From assembly GCF_003610995.1 (NCBI RefSeq), contig NZ_CP032543.1, positions 930,001-994,000 on the forward strand: DNA of 64,000 bases, given 5' to 3'. Positions 8,730-16,563 of this stretch are shown one piece after another; the first letter of the stretch is position 1, and every line of letters begins with the position of its first letter. The notes under the pieces are model-generated. The model did no database searches, was not told the origin of the DNA, and saw only the letters and a list, made by a program, of their open reading frames with translations. The stretch comes from Streptomyces griseus subsp. griseus (GTDB lineage Bacteria > Actinomycetota > Actinomycetes > Streptomycetales > Streptomycetaceae). The position numbers and the translations under genes were made by a program.

Positions 8730-9830
8730 TCAGTTTCCCTTCCGAGCAGGGGCGGGGGCGGCGGTGATGCGCAGATCGGGGCCGATGCGGACCGTCTCGG
8801 TCACATCGAGGCGCAACGCGCGGGAGATGGTGGTGATTCCGGCGTCACCGAGAGCCGCGGGGCCCGCGCCGAGCAGCACCGGGGCGAGATAGCCGACGAC
8901 CTTGTCGACCTTTCCCGCGGCGACGAAGGCTCCGGCGAGGGCGGGGCCGCCTTCGAGGAGTACGGAGCGGACGCCGCGCCCGTGGAGGGCGGCGAGGAGG
9001 GCGTCGAGGTCCAGGCCGGGGCCGGTGGCGGCGCGGGGCAGCCGCAGGACGGTGTCCTCGGGGAGGTGGCCGGCCGGGGCGTCCTCGGCGACCGCGATCA
9101 GCGTGGGCGCGGTGGGGTCCAGGACCCGGGCGCCGGGCCGCACGGCCGTGGCGTTCGTGTCGACGACGACCCGCAGGGGCTGGGTGGCGCCGTCGATGCC
9201 GCGTACGCCCAGCTGGGGGTCGTCGGCGCGGGCGGTGCCCGAGCCCACGACCACCGCGTCGGCCTCGGCGCGGAGCCGGTGGACGTCGGCGCGCGCCTCG
9301 GGCGAGGTGATCCAGCGGCTAGTGGTGTCGGCGGCGGCGATACGGCCGTCGAGGGTGGCGGCGTACTTCCACAGGACGTACGGGCGGCCCAGGCGCACCG
9401 AGGTGAGCCAGGCGGCGTTGCCCGCCTCGGCCTGCTCGGCGAGGAGGCCCTGTTCGGCCTGGACCCCGGCCGCGCGCAGGGTCTCGGCACCGCCGGTGGC
9501 CTGCGGGTCCGGGTCGCCGACGGCGTACACGACGCGGCTGATCCCGGCGTCCAGGAGTGCCTGGGCGCAGGGGCCGGTGCGGCCGGTGTGGTTACAGGGT
9601 TCGAGGGTGACGTAGGCGGTGCCGCCCCGGGCCCGCTCGCCGGCCGCGCGCAGGGCGTGCACCTCGGCGTGCGGCCCTCCGGCGCGCTGGTGGAAGCCTT
9701 CACCGGCCAGGGCTCCGGAGGCGTCGGTGATGACACATCCGACGACCGGATTGGGGCTGGTGGAGCCGAGACCGCGGGCGGCGAGCGTGATGGCTCGGCC
9801 CATGGCGCTGATGTCGGCTGCGGTGGCCAC
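8730..9830 (-). CDS. ribD: Bifunctional diaminohydroxyphosphoribosylaminopyrimidine deaminase / 5-amino-6-(5-phosphoribosylamino)uracil reductase
   Basis: First gene of the run. The 366-residue protein has an N-terminal zinc deaminase (HAE at residues 54-56, Cys79 and Cys88 in PCNHTGRTGPC) and a C-terminal NADPH-dependent reductase domain. It performs the second and third steps after GTP opening. The GTG start at 9830 is preceded by a strong Shine-Dalgarno sequence, AGGAGG on the minus strand at 9836-9841, spaced 5 nt. About 170 nt of leader separate this start from the FMN riboswitch. I see no obvious T-tract terminator in that leader, so control may act on termination or on translation. Confidence 0.96.
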   Translation of the reverse strand: MATAADISAMGRAITLAARGLGSTSPNPVVGCVITDASGALAGEGFHQRAGGPHAEVHALRAAGERARGGTAYVTLEPCNHTGRTGPCAQALLDAGISRVVYAVGDPDPQATGGAETLRAAGVQAEQGLLAEQAEAGNAAWLTSVRLGRPYVLWKYAATLDGRIAAADTTSRWITSPEARADVHRLRAEADAVVVGSGTARADDPQLGVRGIDGATQPLRVVVDTNATAVRPGARVLDPTAPTLIAVAEDAPAGHLPEDTVLRLPRAATGPGLDLDALLAALHGRGVRSVLLEGGPALAGAFVAAGKVDKVVGYLAPVLLGAGPAALGDAGITTISRALRLDVTETVRIGPDLRITAAPAPARKGN

Positions 9831-10000
9831 CGGGTCCTCCTGCCTCTTCGGGCACGGACTCCGGGGCCTGTCGATGACGACAGATGAAGCGGCTCACCAG
9901 GGAAAACGCCGGAAACCGAAGAAGGGACACAGGGGTCCGGAGAGAATCCCGGCCATGCGTCCGCCTACGGCGGCGTATCCGATGACGAACCGCCGCGCAC

Positions 10001-10120
10001 TGCCTCCCATCCGGACTTTAACCGTCGGTCCAGGAATCTCACCTGGTCAACCGGCCGCTGGCTGCGGACGGGTCGCGGACTGTAACCGCCGGTTCGGAAT
10101 TGCACCGACCCCGGAGTGCG
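10001..10120 (-). promoter_or_regulatory. FMN riboswitch (RFN element) upstream of ribD
   Basis: Read on the minus strand, the segment has the invariant RFN blocks in order: GGGGTCGGTGCAATTCCGAA, ACCGGCGGTTACAGTCCGCG, GGTGAGATTCCTGGACCGAC and GGTTAAAGTCCGGATGGGAG. They form the closed multi-branch junction that binds FMN. It sits upstream of ribD on the same strand, so high FMN should lower expression of ribD-ribE-ribM-ribBA-ribH and possibly hisE-hisG. The rest of 9831-10000 (leader) and 10121-10260 (presumed promoter region) shows no gene; I could not pick a convincing -10/-35 for the minus strand. Confidence 0.95.
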
Positions 10121-10271
10121 CTGCTACTGATACGGAACCAGTCTGCCACGGACGCTCCTCGGCCATGCGAGTGAGCGATGTGGGCTGAGTCACAGGATAC
10201 CTGGCGCGATCCCGTCGGTGGGAAGTCGGCGAAATCCCGACAACGTAGTCATCGAGAAAGTTGCCCGCTAA

Positions 10272-10313
10272 AGGTCCAGACCTATTGACGCACTGGTCTA
10301 GTCCTCTTAATCT
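10272..10313 (+). promoter_or_regulatory. Chitinase promoter with two DasR-like (dre) sites
   Basis: Two near-palindromic 12-mers, AGGTCCAGACCT at 10272-10283 and TGGTCTAGTCCT at 10294-10305, resemble the dre consensus core TGGTCTAGACCA bound by the GntR regulator DasR in Streptomyces chitin/GlcNAc genes. A candidate promoter, TTGACG at 10285-10290 and TAATCT at 10308-10313 (17-bp spacer), is interleaved: site 1 lies just upstream of the -35 and site 2 between the two hexamers. That placement would allow repression by occlusion, relieved by glucosamine-6-phosphate. Confidence 0.75.
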
Positions 10314-10424
10314 CTGCGTCACCTCCGAGGTTCGGTCCCACGGTGTGCGCACACCGGGACCCCGACACGACCCACCCCTTTCAGCCAGTTGTGTTCTGCC
10401 GACCTCCCCAGGAGGAACGTCCAC

Positions 10425-12782
10425 ATGCTGTCCCCCACCCGAGCGAGAGCCACGCTCATCGCCGCCGGCGCCGCCGTCGCCGGCCTCCTGATGACCTCCC
10501 TTGCCGCCACCCCGTCGGCCGCCGCCACCGACCACGAGTCCTGTCGCCCCGACGGGCTGTACAAGACCTCCGGCGTCGACGTCCCGTACTGCACCGTCTA
10601 CGACGGTGAGGGACGCGAGAAGATGGGCGCCGACCACCAGCGCCGCGTCATCGGCTACTTCACCAACTGGCGTACCGGCAAGGACGGCAGGGACGCCTAC
10701 CTGGTCCCCAACATCCCCTGGGACAAGGTCACGCACCTCAACTACGCCTTCGCGCACGTCGACAGCTCCAACAAGCTCTCGGTCGGCCCCGACGGCGCCG
10801 ACAACGCCTCCACCGGGATGACCTGGCCCGGTGTGGCGGGCGCCGAGATGGACCCGTCGCTCCCCTACAAGGGGCACTTCAACCTGCTGACCAAGTACAA
10901 GAAGCAGTACCCGAACGTGAAGACCCTGGTCTCCGTGGGCGGCTGGGCCGAGACCGGCGGCTACTTCGGCCCGGACGGCAAGCGCGTCAACTCCGGCGGC
11001 TTCTACTCGATGGCGACCAACGCCGACGGCTCGGTCAACCAGACGGGCATCAACACCTTCGCCGACTCGGCCGTCACCTTCATCAAGAAGTACGGCTTCA
11101 ACGGCGTCGACATCGACTACGAGTACGCGACGTCCATGAAGGACGCGGGCAACCCCATGGACCACGCGTTGGCCAACGGCCGCCGCGCGGGCCTGGTGAA
11201 GGGCTATGACGCCCTGATGAAGACCCTGCGCGAGAAGCTGGACCGCGCGGGCGCCGCCGACGGCAAGCACTACCTGCTGACCGTCGCCGCCCCGTCCTCC
11301 GGCTACCTGCTGCGGGGCATGGAGACGTACCAGATGCAGAAGTACCTGGACTACGTCAACATCATGTCCTACGACCTGCACGGCGCCTGGAACGAGTACG
11401 TCGGCCCGAACGCCCAGCTGTTCGACGACGGCAAGGACAACGAGCTGGCGCAGGCCGGTGTGTACACCACCTCGCAGTACGGCGGGGTCGGCTACCTCAA
11501 CACCGACTGGGCCTACCACTACTTCCGCGGCTCCATGCCGGCCGGCCGCATCAACATCGGCCTGCCCTACTACACCCGCGGCTTCAAGAACGTCCAGGGC
11601 GGCACCGACGGCCTGTGGGGCAAGGCCGCCACGACCACCTGCCCGGCGGGCGCGGGGCTGACCAAGTGCGGTGACGGCGCGGTCGGCATCGACAACCTGT
11701 GGCACGACAAGGACGACAACGGCAAGGAATCGCCGGCCGGTTCCAACCCGATGTGGCACGCCAAGAACCTGGAGAAGGGCATCGCCGGCGACTACCTCGC
11801 CAGCTACGGCTTCCCCGCCAACACCCAGCTGACCGGCACCTACGTCCGCAAGTACGACTCCACGCTGGTCGCCCCGTGGCTGTGGAACGCCCAGAAGAAG
11901 GTCTTCCTCTCCACCGAGGACGAGCAGTCGGTGCAGCGCAAGGCCCAGTACGTGGTCGACAAGGGCATCGGCGGCACGATGATCTGGGAGCTCGCGGGCG
12001 ACTACAAGTGGAACGCCACGAAGGGCCAGTACGAGACCGGCAACACGCTGACGACCGCGATGTACGACGCCTTCAAGTCGGCGGCCCCGTACGGCGCGAA
12101 GCGCTCCACGGTCACCCTGCCCACCGAGGCGCTGAACATCGACGTCTCCTTCAACCAGTTCGCCCTCGGTGACTCCAACTACCCGATCAGCCCCAAGCTG
12201 AAGATCACCAACCGCACCCAGGCCACGCTGCCCGGCGGCACGGAGTTCCAGTTCGACTACTCCACCTCCGCCCCCGCCAACGCCAAGGACCAGTCCGGCT
12301 TCGGCACGTCGATCATCCGCAGCGACCACACGGCCGCCAACAACATCGGCGGGCTCAAGGGCCCCTACAACCGGGTCTCCCTGAAGCTCCCGGCCTGGCA
12401 GACGCTGGCCCCCGGTGCCTCGGTGGAGCTGGACTTCGTCTACTACCTGCCGACCTCCACGCCGTCCAACTGGACCGTGACCTTCGGCGGGAAGTCCTAC
12501 TCCCTCGCCGGTGACCTGGCCCGTGGCACCAAGCTGGTCGAGCCCGGCACCGGCACCAACCCGACCCCGACCCCCACGCCGACCGGCCCCACGCCGACGC
12601 CGACCCCGACGCAGCCGGGCGGCACCTGCACGGCCCCGGCGTGGAACGCGGCCACCGAGTACGGCGGCGGCTCCACCGTCAGCCAGGACGGCCGCCAGTG
12701 GAAGGCCTCGTGGTGGACGAAGGGCGAGAAGCCCGGCACCACCGGCGAGTGGGGCGTCTGGAAGGACCTCGGCGCCTGCTAG
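10425..12782 (+). CDS. Secreted GH18 chitinase with C-terminal CBM5/12 domain
   Basis: A 785-residue exported chitinase. The ATG at 10425 follows GGAGG at 10411-10415 and gives a signal peptide ([20 protein letters not shown], cleavage near SAA-ATD). The GH18 barrel follows, with the catalytic segment NGVDIDYE at residues 226-233; E233 is the general acid and D229 and D231 are present, but the first Asp of the usual DxxDxDxE is Asn226. Then come a beta-rich domain (about 565-710), a Pro/Thr linker ([20 protein letters not shown]) and a terminal chitin-binding CBM5/12 with TEYGGGSTV and WWTKGEKPG. It hydrolyses chitin outside the cell. The dre-like promoter and a strong terminator frame it as a single-gene unit. 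Confidence 0.95.
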   Translation: MLSPTRARATLIAAGAAVAGLLMTSLAATPSAAATDHESCRPDGLYKTSGVDVPYCTVYDGEGREKMGADHQRRVIGYFTNWRTGKDGRDAYLVPNIPWDKVTHLNYAFAHVDSSNKLSVGPDGADNASTGMTWPGVAGAEMDPSLPYKGHFNLLTKYKKQYPNVKTLVSVGGWAETGGYFGPDGKRVNSGGFYSMATNADGSVNQTGINTFADSAVTFIKKYGFNGVDIDYEYATSMKDAGNPMDHALANGRRAGLVKGYDALMKTLREKLDRAGAADGKHYLLTVAAPSSGYLLRGMETYQMQKYLDYVNIMSYDLHGAWNEYVGPNAQLFDDGKDNELAQAGVYTTSQYGGVGYLNTDWAYHYFRGSMPAGRINIGLPYYTRGFKNVQGGTDGLWGKAATTTCPAGAGLTKCGDGAVGIDNLWHDKDDNGKESPAGSNPMWHAKNLEKGIAGDYLASYGFPANTQLTGTYVRKYDSTLVAPWLWNAQKKVFLSTEDEQSVQRKAQYVVDKGIGGTMIWELAGDYKWNATKGQYETGNTLTTAMYDAFKSAAPYGAKRSTVTLPTEALNIDVSFNQFALGDSNYPISPKLKITNRTQATLPGGTEFQFDYSTSAPANAKDQSGFGTSIIRSDHTAANNIGGLKGPYNRVSLKLPAWQTLAPGASVELDFVYYLPTSTPSNWTVTFGGKSYSLAGDLARGTKLVEPGTGTNPTPTPTPTGPTPTPTPTQPGGTCTAPAWNAATEYGGGSTVSQDGRQWKASWWTKGEKPGTTGEWGVWKDLGAC

Positions 12783-12787
12783 CAGCG

Positions 12788-12865
12788 GCTGCACGGCGGT
12801 GAGCGCGGATCACACCCCGCCCACCGTCCCAGCTGTACGGCGGTGAGCGGATCGCCTCCGCTCAC
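12788..12865 (+). repeat. Imperfect direct repeat and small hairpin after the chitinase
   Basis: Two near-copies of a GC(T)GYACGGCGGTGAGCG unit start at 12788 and 12832. The second runs into a perfect 9-bp inverted repeat, GTGAGCGGA at 12843-12851 and its complement at 12857-12865. They lie between the chitinase stop and its strong terminator at 12882, so they are 3' UTR sequence. They probably represent a local duplication; the function is unknown. Confidence 0.5.
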
Positions 12866-12881
12866 TGCCTGCCACCCCCCA

Positions 12882-12912
12882 GGAAGCCCCGGCGCACACC
12901 GCCGGGGCTTCC
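12882..12912 (+). terminator. Chitinase terminator
   Basis: A perfect 12-bp stem, GGAAGCCCCGGC at 12882-12893 pairing with 12901-12912, has a 7-nt loop and lies 100 bp after the chitinase stop and before the next gene. There is no T tract. Its stability and position make it the likely terminator. Confidence 0.75.
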
Positions 12913-12957
12913 CGCGCTCCCGCCGCGACCGGAACCGGCCTCCGGCAGGCTGGCTCC

Positions 12958-13704
12958 ATGACGACGATTCTGGTCACCGGCGCCACCGGAACGCTCGGCC
13001 GTCAGGTCGCCGAACGGCTGCGCACCGGGGGAGCCGACGTCTGCGCCCTCAGCCGCCGCTCCCCCTCGTACGCCGTCGATCTGCGCGACGGCAAGGGGCT
13101 GGACGCGGCGGTCGACGGGGCGGACGCGATCGTGCACTGCGCCACCTCCCCGCGCGGCGGCGACGACCGGGCGGCGGGCCACCTCATCGACGCGGCGAAG
13201 CGCGCCGGGGTCCCCCATCTGGTCCACGTCTCGATCGTGGGCGTGGACCGGGTGCCGCTCGGCTACTACACGGTCAAGCACCGGGTCGAGAGGATGATCG
13301 AGGACTCCGGGATCGGCGCGACCATTCAGCGGACCACGCAATTCCACGACCTGGTCCTCTCCATCGTCTCCGGCGCTGCCAGGCTCCCCGTGCTGCCGGT
13401 GCCCGCCAGGGTGTCGGTCCAGCCCGTCGACAGCGGCGAGGTCGCCGACCGGCTGGCCGCCCTGGCGCTCGGCGCTCCGGCGGGGCGGGTGCCGGACCTG
13501 GGCGGCCCCGAGGTCCGGGAGGTGAGCGACCTGGCCGGGGTCTACCTCCGGGCGACGGGGCGCAGGCGGCGGGTGGTGCCGGTGCGGCTGGCGGGGAAGG
13601 CGTACGCGGGGTACCGGAGCGGCGGCCATCTGAGCCCGGAGCACGCGGTGGGGACGGTGACGTTCGAGGAGTTCCTGGCACGGCGGCACCGGCGGGCGGG
13701 CTGA
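12958..13704 (+). CDS. NAD(P)-binding SDR/NmrA-like protein
   Basis: A 248-residue Rossmann-fold protein of the atypical short-chain dehydrogenase (NmrA/SDR5-like) type. The nucleotide-binding motif is at the N-terminus (ILVTGATGTLGRQVAERL, residues 4-21), followed by AIVHCATSPRGG and LVHVSIVGVDRVPLGYYTVK. The YxxxK pair is present as YYTVK. Members act as NAD(P)-dependent reductases or redox sensors; no substrate can be assigned. It faces the chitinase terminator upstream and is convergent with the ROK gene (37-bp gap), so it is probably monocistronic. Confidence 0.85.
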   Translation: MTTILVTGATGTLGRQVAERLRTGGADVCALSRRSPSYAVDLRDGKGLDAAVDGADAIVHCATSPRGGDDRAAGHLIDAAKRAGVPHLVHVSIVGVDRVPLGYYTVKHRVERMIEDSGIGATIQRTTQFHDLVLSIVSGAARLPVLPVPARVSVQPVDSGEVADRLAALALGAPAGRVPDLGGPEVREVSDLAGVYLRATGRRRRVVPVRLAGKAYAGYRSGGHLSPEHAVGTVTFEEFLARRHRRAG

Positions 13705-13741
13705 GCGCCCACAGCCGTACGGGCCGAGCTGTACGCCTCCC

Positions 13742-14923
13742 TCAGCCGCCCGGCGTGAACAGCGCTTCCTGGGCCGCGTCCCGGGCGGCGATCAGCGCCC
13801 CGCGCAGCACCGCCCCGTCCCCCAGCGAACCGGCCCGGACCTCGGTGCGCAGCGGTGACATCCGGGCGAGGCGCTCCTCGACCCGCGCGGCGAGCGGGGC
13901 GCCCCCGGCCTCGCCGACCGCGCCCGCCAGGAGGACGCAGCCGGGGTCCAGGACCGAGACGACGGCGGCGGCCCCGAGGGCGAGCCGGCCGGCCAGCTCG
14001 TCGAGGAACGGCTCACCCCGCTCCCCCGCCGCCAGCGCCGTGCGCACGGCGGCCACGGCGGCGTCCTCCGACAGCGTTTCCGGCGGTGTCTCGATGCCGT
14101 GGCGGGCGGCGAGTTCACCGAGGGCCGCCGAACCGGCCAGGGAGTAGAACCCGCCCTCGCAGTCGACCGCCGAGGGCAGCCCGGCCACCCCGGGCACCGG
14201 CAGGAAGCCGATCTCCCCCGCACCGCCGGAGGCGCCCTGCCGCAGCCTGCCGTCCAGCATCACGGCGGCCCCGATGCCCTGGCTCAGCCAGATCAGGACG
14301 AACGTCTCACGGTCGAGGGCGGCCCCGGCCCGGTGTTCCGCGACGGCGGCCAGGTTGGTCTCGTTCTCGACGAGGACGGCCGCCGGCAGCCGCTGCTGGA
14401 GGACCCGGACCAGGGCCCGGTGCCAGGCGGGCAGTCCGGAGCTGTCGCGCAGTTCGCCGGTGGCCGGGTCGATCAGGCCCGGGGCCCCGATGCCGACGCT
14501 GTGCAGGGGTACGGACCCCGCCTCGCGGGCGGTGCGCTCCAGGAGGGCCACGGCCTGTTCGACGGCGGGTCCGGTGCCGGTGTCGTCGGCGATGGGCAGG
14601 GTGGCCTCCGCGAGCGTGGCCCCGAGCAGGTCGGCGACGACCACGGAGACGCTGCCGGTGCGCACGTCGAGGGCGGCGAGATGAGCCCGGTCGGCGACGA
14701 TCCCGTACAGCTTGGCGTTGGGGCCCCGGCGGACGGCACCGGACTCGCCGACGACATGGATCAGACCGGCGCTGCTGAGCCGTTCGACCAGGTCGGCGAC
14801 GGTGGGGCGGGAGAGTCCGGTCAGGGTCTTGAGCTGGGTGGCGGTCAACGGGCCGTCCTGCTGGAGCAGTTGCAGGGCGAGGCGGTCGTTGATGGCCCGA
14901 GCCGTGCTCGGTGATGCGGGCAT
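13742..14923 (-). CDS. ROK-family transcriptional regulator
   Basis: A 393-residue regulator. It has an N-terminal MarR-like winged helix (LLQQDGPLTATQLKTLTGLSR, then PTVADLVERLSSAGLI, about residues 17-60) and a C-terminal ROK sugar-kinase-like domain. The ROK zinc motif CxCGxxGCxE is not intact: the equivalent stretch has a single cysteine (SAVDCEGGFYSLAG). The ATP-binding loop (LDVRTGSVSVVV) also departs from a kinase, so it is a regulator and not a kinase. The ATG at 14923 follows GGAAGGA. It is divergent from an MFS transporter with a shared 159-bp control region holding an inverted repeat, so it probably controls that transporter in response to a sugar or sugar-like ligand. Confidence 0.9.
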   Translation of the reverse strand: MPASPSTARAINDRLALQLLQQDGPLTATQLKTLTGLSRPTVADLVERLSSAGLIHVVGESGAVRRGPNAKLYGIVADRAHLAALDVRTGSVSVVVADLLGATLAEATLPIADDTGTGPAVEQAVALLERTAREAGSVPLHSVGIGAPGLIDPATGELRDSSGLPAWHRALVRVLQQRLPAAVLVENETNLAAVAEHRAGAALDRETFVLIWLSQGIGAAVMLDGRLRQGASGGAGEIGFLPVPGVAGLPSAVDCEGGFYSLAGSAALGELAARHGIETPPETLSEDAAVAAVRTALAAGERGEPFLDELAGRLALGAAAVVSVLDPGCVLLAGAVGEAGGAPLAARVEERLARMSPLRTEVRAGSLGDGAVLRGALIAARDAAQEALFTPGG

Positions 14924-14995
14924 ACCGGGATCCTTCCAGACCACTGCGGAGCCTCTTTCCCGGGTCGGCTGCGGGAGCGACCCGAAAGAACTATT

Positions 14996-15016
14996 TATCA
15001 GGCAGGGTTCCTGATA
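14996..15016. promoter_or_regulatory. Candidate ROK operator between divergent genes
   Basis: A perfect 7-7-7 inverted repeat, TATCAGG (14996-15002), spacer CAGGGTT, and CCTGATA (15010-15016). It lies in an AT-rich patch of an otherwise GC-rich divergent region, 73 bp upstream of the ROK start and 66 bp upstream of the MFS start. Two half-sites separated by about 14 bp centre to centre fit a dimeric winged-helix repressor. The assignment to this regulator rests on position. Confidence 0.55.
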
Positions 15017-15082
15017 GTTTACGCGACGCAGTCCGGCTGCCTCGCGACGCAGACCGGCTTTTCCAGGGGAGGGCACAGCCGC

Positions 15083-16342
15083 ATGACGATGGAACCGACC
15101 GCCGCCGCGGTCCACAGCACGGAGCAGGTGAAGCGGGCCAGGATCGCCGTGGCCACCGTCTTCGCGGTGCACGGGGCGGTGACCGGCAGCTTCGCGACCC
15201 GGGTGCCCTGGATACAGGACCACGCCGGGGTGAGCGCGGGCCAGCTCGGCCTCGCCCTCGCCTTCCCGGCGATCGGCGCCTCGATGGCGATGCCGCTCGC
15301 GGGCCGGATCAGCCATCGCTTCGGCGCCCGCACCGCTCTGCGCGGGCTGCTCGCCCTGTGGACGCTGGCGCTGATCCTGCCCGCGCTGGCGCCGAACCTG
15401 CTGACCCTGTGCGCAGTCCTCTTCGTCTACGGGGCCACGGCCGGGATGTCCGACGTGGCGATGAACGCCCTGGGCGTCGAGGTGGAGAACCGTCTCGACA
15501 AGTCGATCATGTCGGGGCTGCACGGGATGTGGAGCGTGGGCGCGCTGATCGGTTCGGCGGCGGGCACGGTCGCCGCCCACATCGGCGCCGACGCCCGGCT
15601 CCACCACACGCTCGCCGCGCTGGTGCTGACGGCGCTGGGGCTGCTGGCCTGCCAGGGCGTGCTGGACCTGCGCAGCGAGCCGGACGAGGAGCCGCCGCCG
15701 CGCTTCACCCTGCCGCCGAAGTCGGCGCTGATCATCGGGGCCGTCGGGTTCTGCGCGGTCTTCGCGGAGGGCGCCAGCCTGGACTGGTCGGCCGTCTACC
15801 TGCGGGACATCCTGGGCAGCTCGGACGGGGTCGCGGCCGCCTCCACCACCGCGTTCGCCCTGACGATGGCGGTGGCGCGGCTCGCCGGGGACCGGATCGT
15901 GGACCGGTTCGGCGCGGTGCGGACCGTACGGACGGGAGGGGCGCTGGCCACCCTCGGCGGGCTGCTCGTGGTGTTCTCGCCCTCCCCCGCGGCGGCGATG
16001 GGCGGCTTCGGGCTGCTGGGGCTCGGCGTGGCGGTCGTGGTGCCGCTGGCCTTCGCGGCGGCCGGCCGGAGCGGGCCGAACCCGAGCCAGGCCATCGCGG
16101 GCGTCGCCACCATCACGTACACGTCCAGCCTGATCGCCCCCTCCGCGATCGGTGCGCTGGCGGAGACGACCTCGCTGGTGGCGTCCTTCGGCGTGGTGAC
16201 CGCACTGGCGTTCGGCCTGGTGGTGGGGGCCGGGGTGCTGCGGGCGGGCGACCGGAAGGTCACTGGCTCCGGCACCGGCACCGGCACCGGCTCCGGCTCG
16301 TCGGTGGGCGGTGCGACGACGACGAGCCCGTCCGGAGGCTGA
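15083..16342 (+). CDS. MFS transporter
   Basis: A 419-residue major facilitator with about twelve hydrophobic segments. The loop 2-3 signature region reads AGRISHRFGARTALRG and there is a repeat of it after TM8 (AGDRIVDRFGAVRTVRT). It resembles the YbjJ/fucose-permease-like branch rather than drug exporters, but the substrate is not visible. The ATG at 15083 follows GGGGAGGG. The C-terminal tail has a Gly-Ser-Thr run (GSGTGTGTGSGSSVGG) and its last codons lie inside a 37-bp direct repeat. It is divergent from the ROK regulator, which probably controls it. Confidence 0.88.
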   Translation: MTMEPTAAAVHSTEQVKRARIAVATVFAVHGAVTGSFATRVPWIQDHAGVSAGQLGLALAFPAIGASMAMPLAGRISHRFGARTALRGLLALWTLALILPALAPNLLTLCAVLFVYGATAGMSDVAMNALGVEVENRLDKSIMSGLHGMWSVGALIGSAAGTVAAHIGADARLHHTLAALVLTALGLLACQGVLDLRSEPDEEPPPRFTLPPKSALIIGAVGFCAVFAEGASLDWSAVYLRDILGSSDGVAAASTTAFALTMAVARLAGDRIVDRFGAVRTVRTGGALATLGGLLVVFSPSPAAAMGGFGLLGLGVAVVVPLAFAAAGRSGPNPSQAIAGVATITYTSSLIAPSAIGALAETTSLVASFGVVTALAFGLVVGAGVLRAGDRKVTGSGTGTGTGSGSSVGGATTTSPSGG

Positions 16343-16412
16343 GTCCCAGGGGCTAAGCCCGCCCGCCCAGGAGCCGAGCCCGTCCGGAGGCTGAGTCCCG
16401 GGGGCTGAGCCC
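16324..16412 (+). repeat. 37-bp direct repeat overlapping the MFS stop codon
   Basis: Copy 1 at 16324-16360 and copy 2 at 16376-16412 match at 35 of 37 positions (start GAGCCCGTCCGGAGG). Copy 1 contains the last codons and the stop of the MFS gene; copy 2 is in the 3' UTR and its end belongs to the terminator hairpin. A third partial copy of the CCCGTCCGG core follows near 16425. This looks like tandem duplication of an intergenic REP-like element. Confidence 0.7.
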
Positions 16413-16416
16413 CCGG
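16398..16416 (+). terminator. Terminator after the MFS gene
   Basis: CCGGGGGC at 16398-16405 and GCCCCCGG at 16409-16416 form an 8-bp GC stem with a TGA loop, 56 bp after the MFS stop. No T tract. It probably separates the MFS transcript from the permease that follows on the same strand. Confidence 0.6.
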
Positions 16417-16563
16417 AAGCAGGGCCCGTCCGGGGCCGAACCCTCCCCGGCGGCGGGACTCCCGGACGCACCACTACCATGGCGCTGATCTTTTCCGCAG
16501 GTGAACACCGAACACCGGATCGCAGACCGGCCGGCACACCGAGCAGACCTTCAGGGAGCAACC

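Noticed and set aside
10047..12794. A 915-codon minus-strand frame opposite the chitinase
   Set aside because: Low-complexity antisense of a clear secreted chitinase, and it also overlaps the FMN riboswitch.
16501..16563. Upstream GTG start for the uracil permease
   Set aside because: No ribosome site, non-conserved residues, and AGGGAG is correctly placed before ATG 16564.
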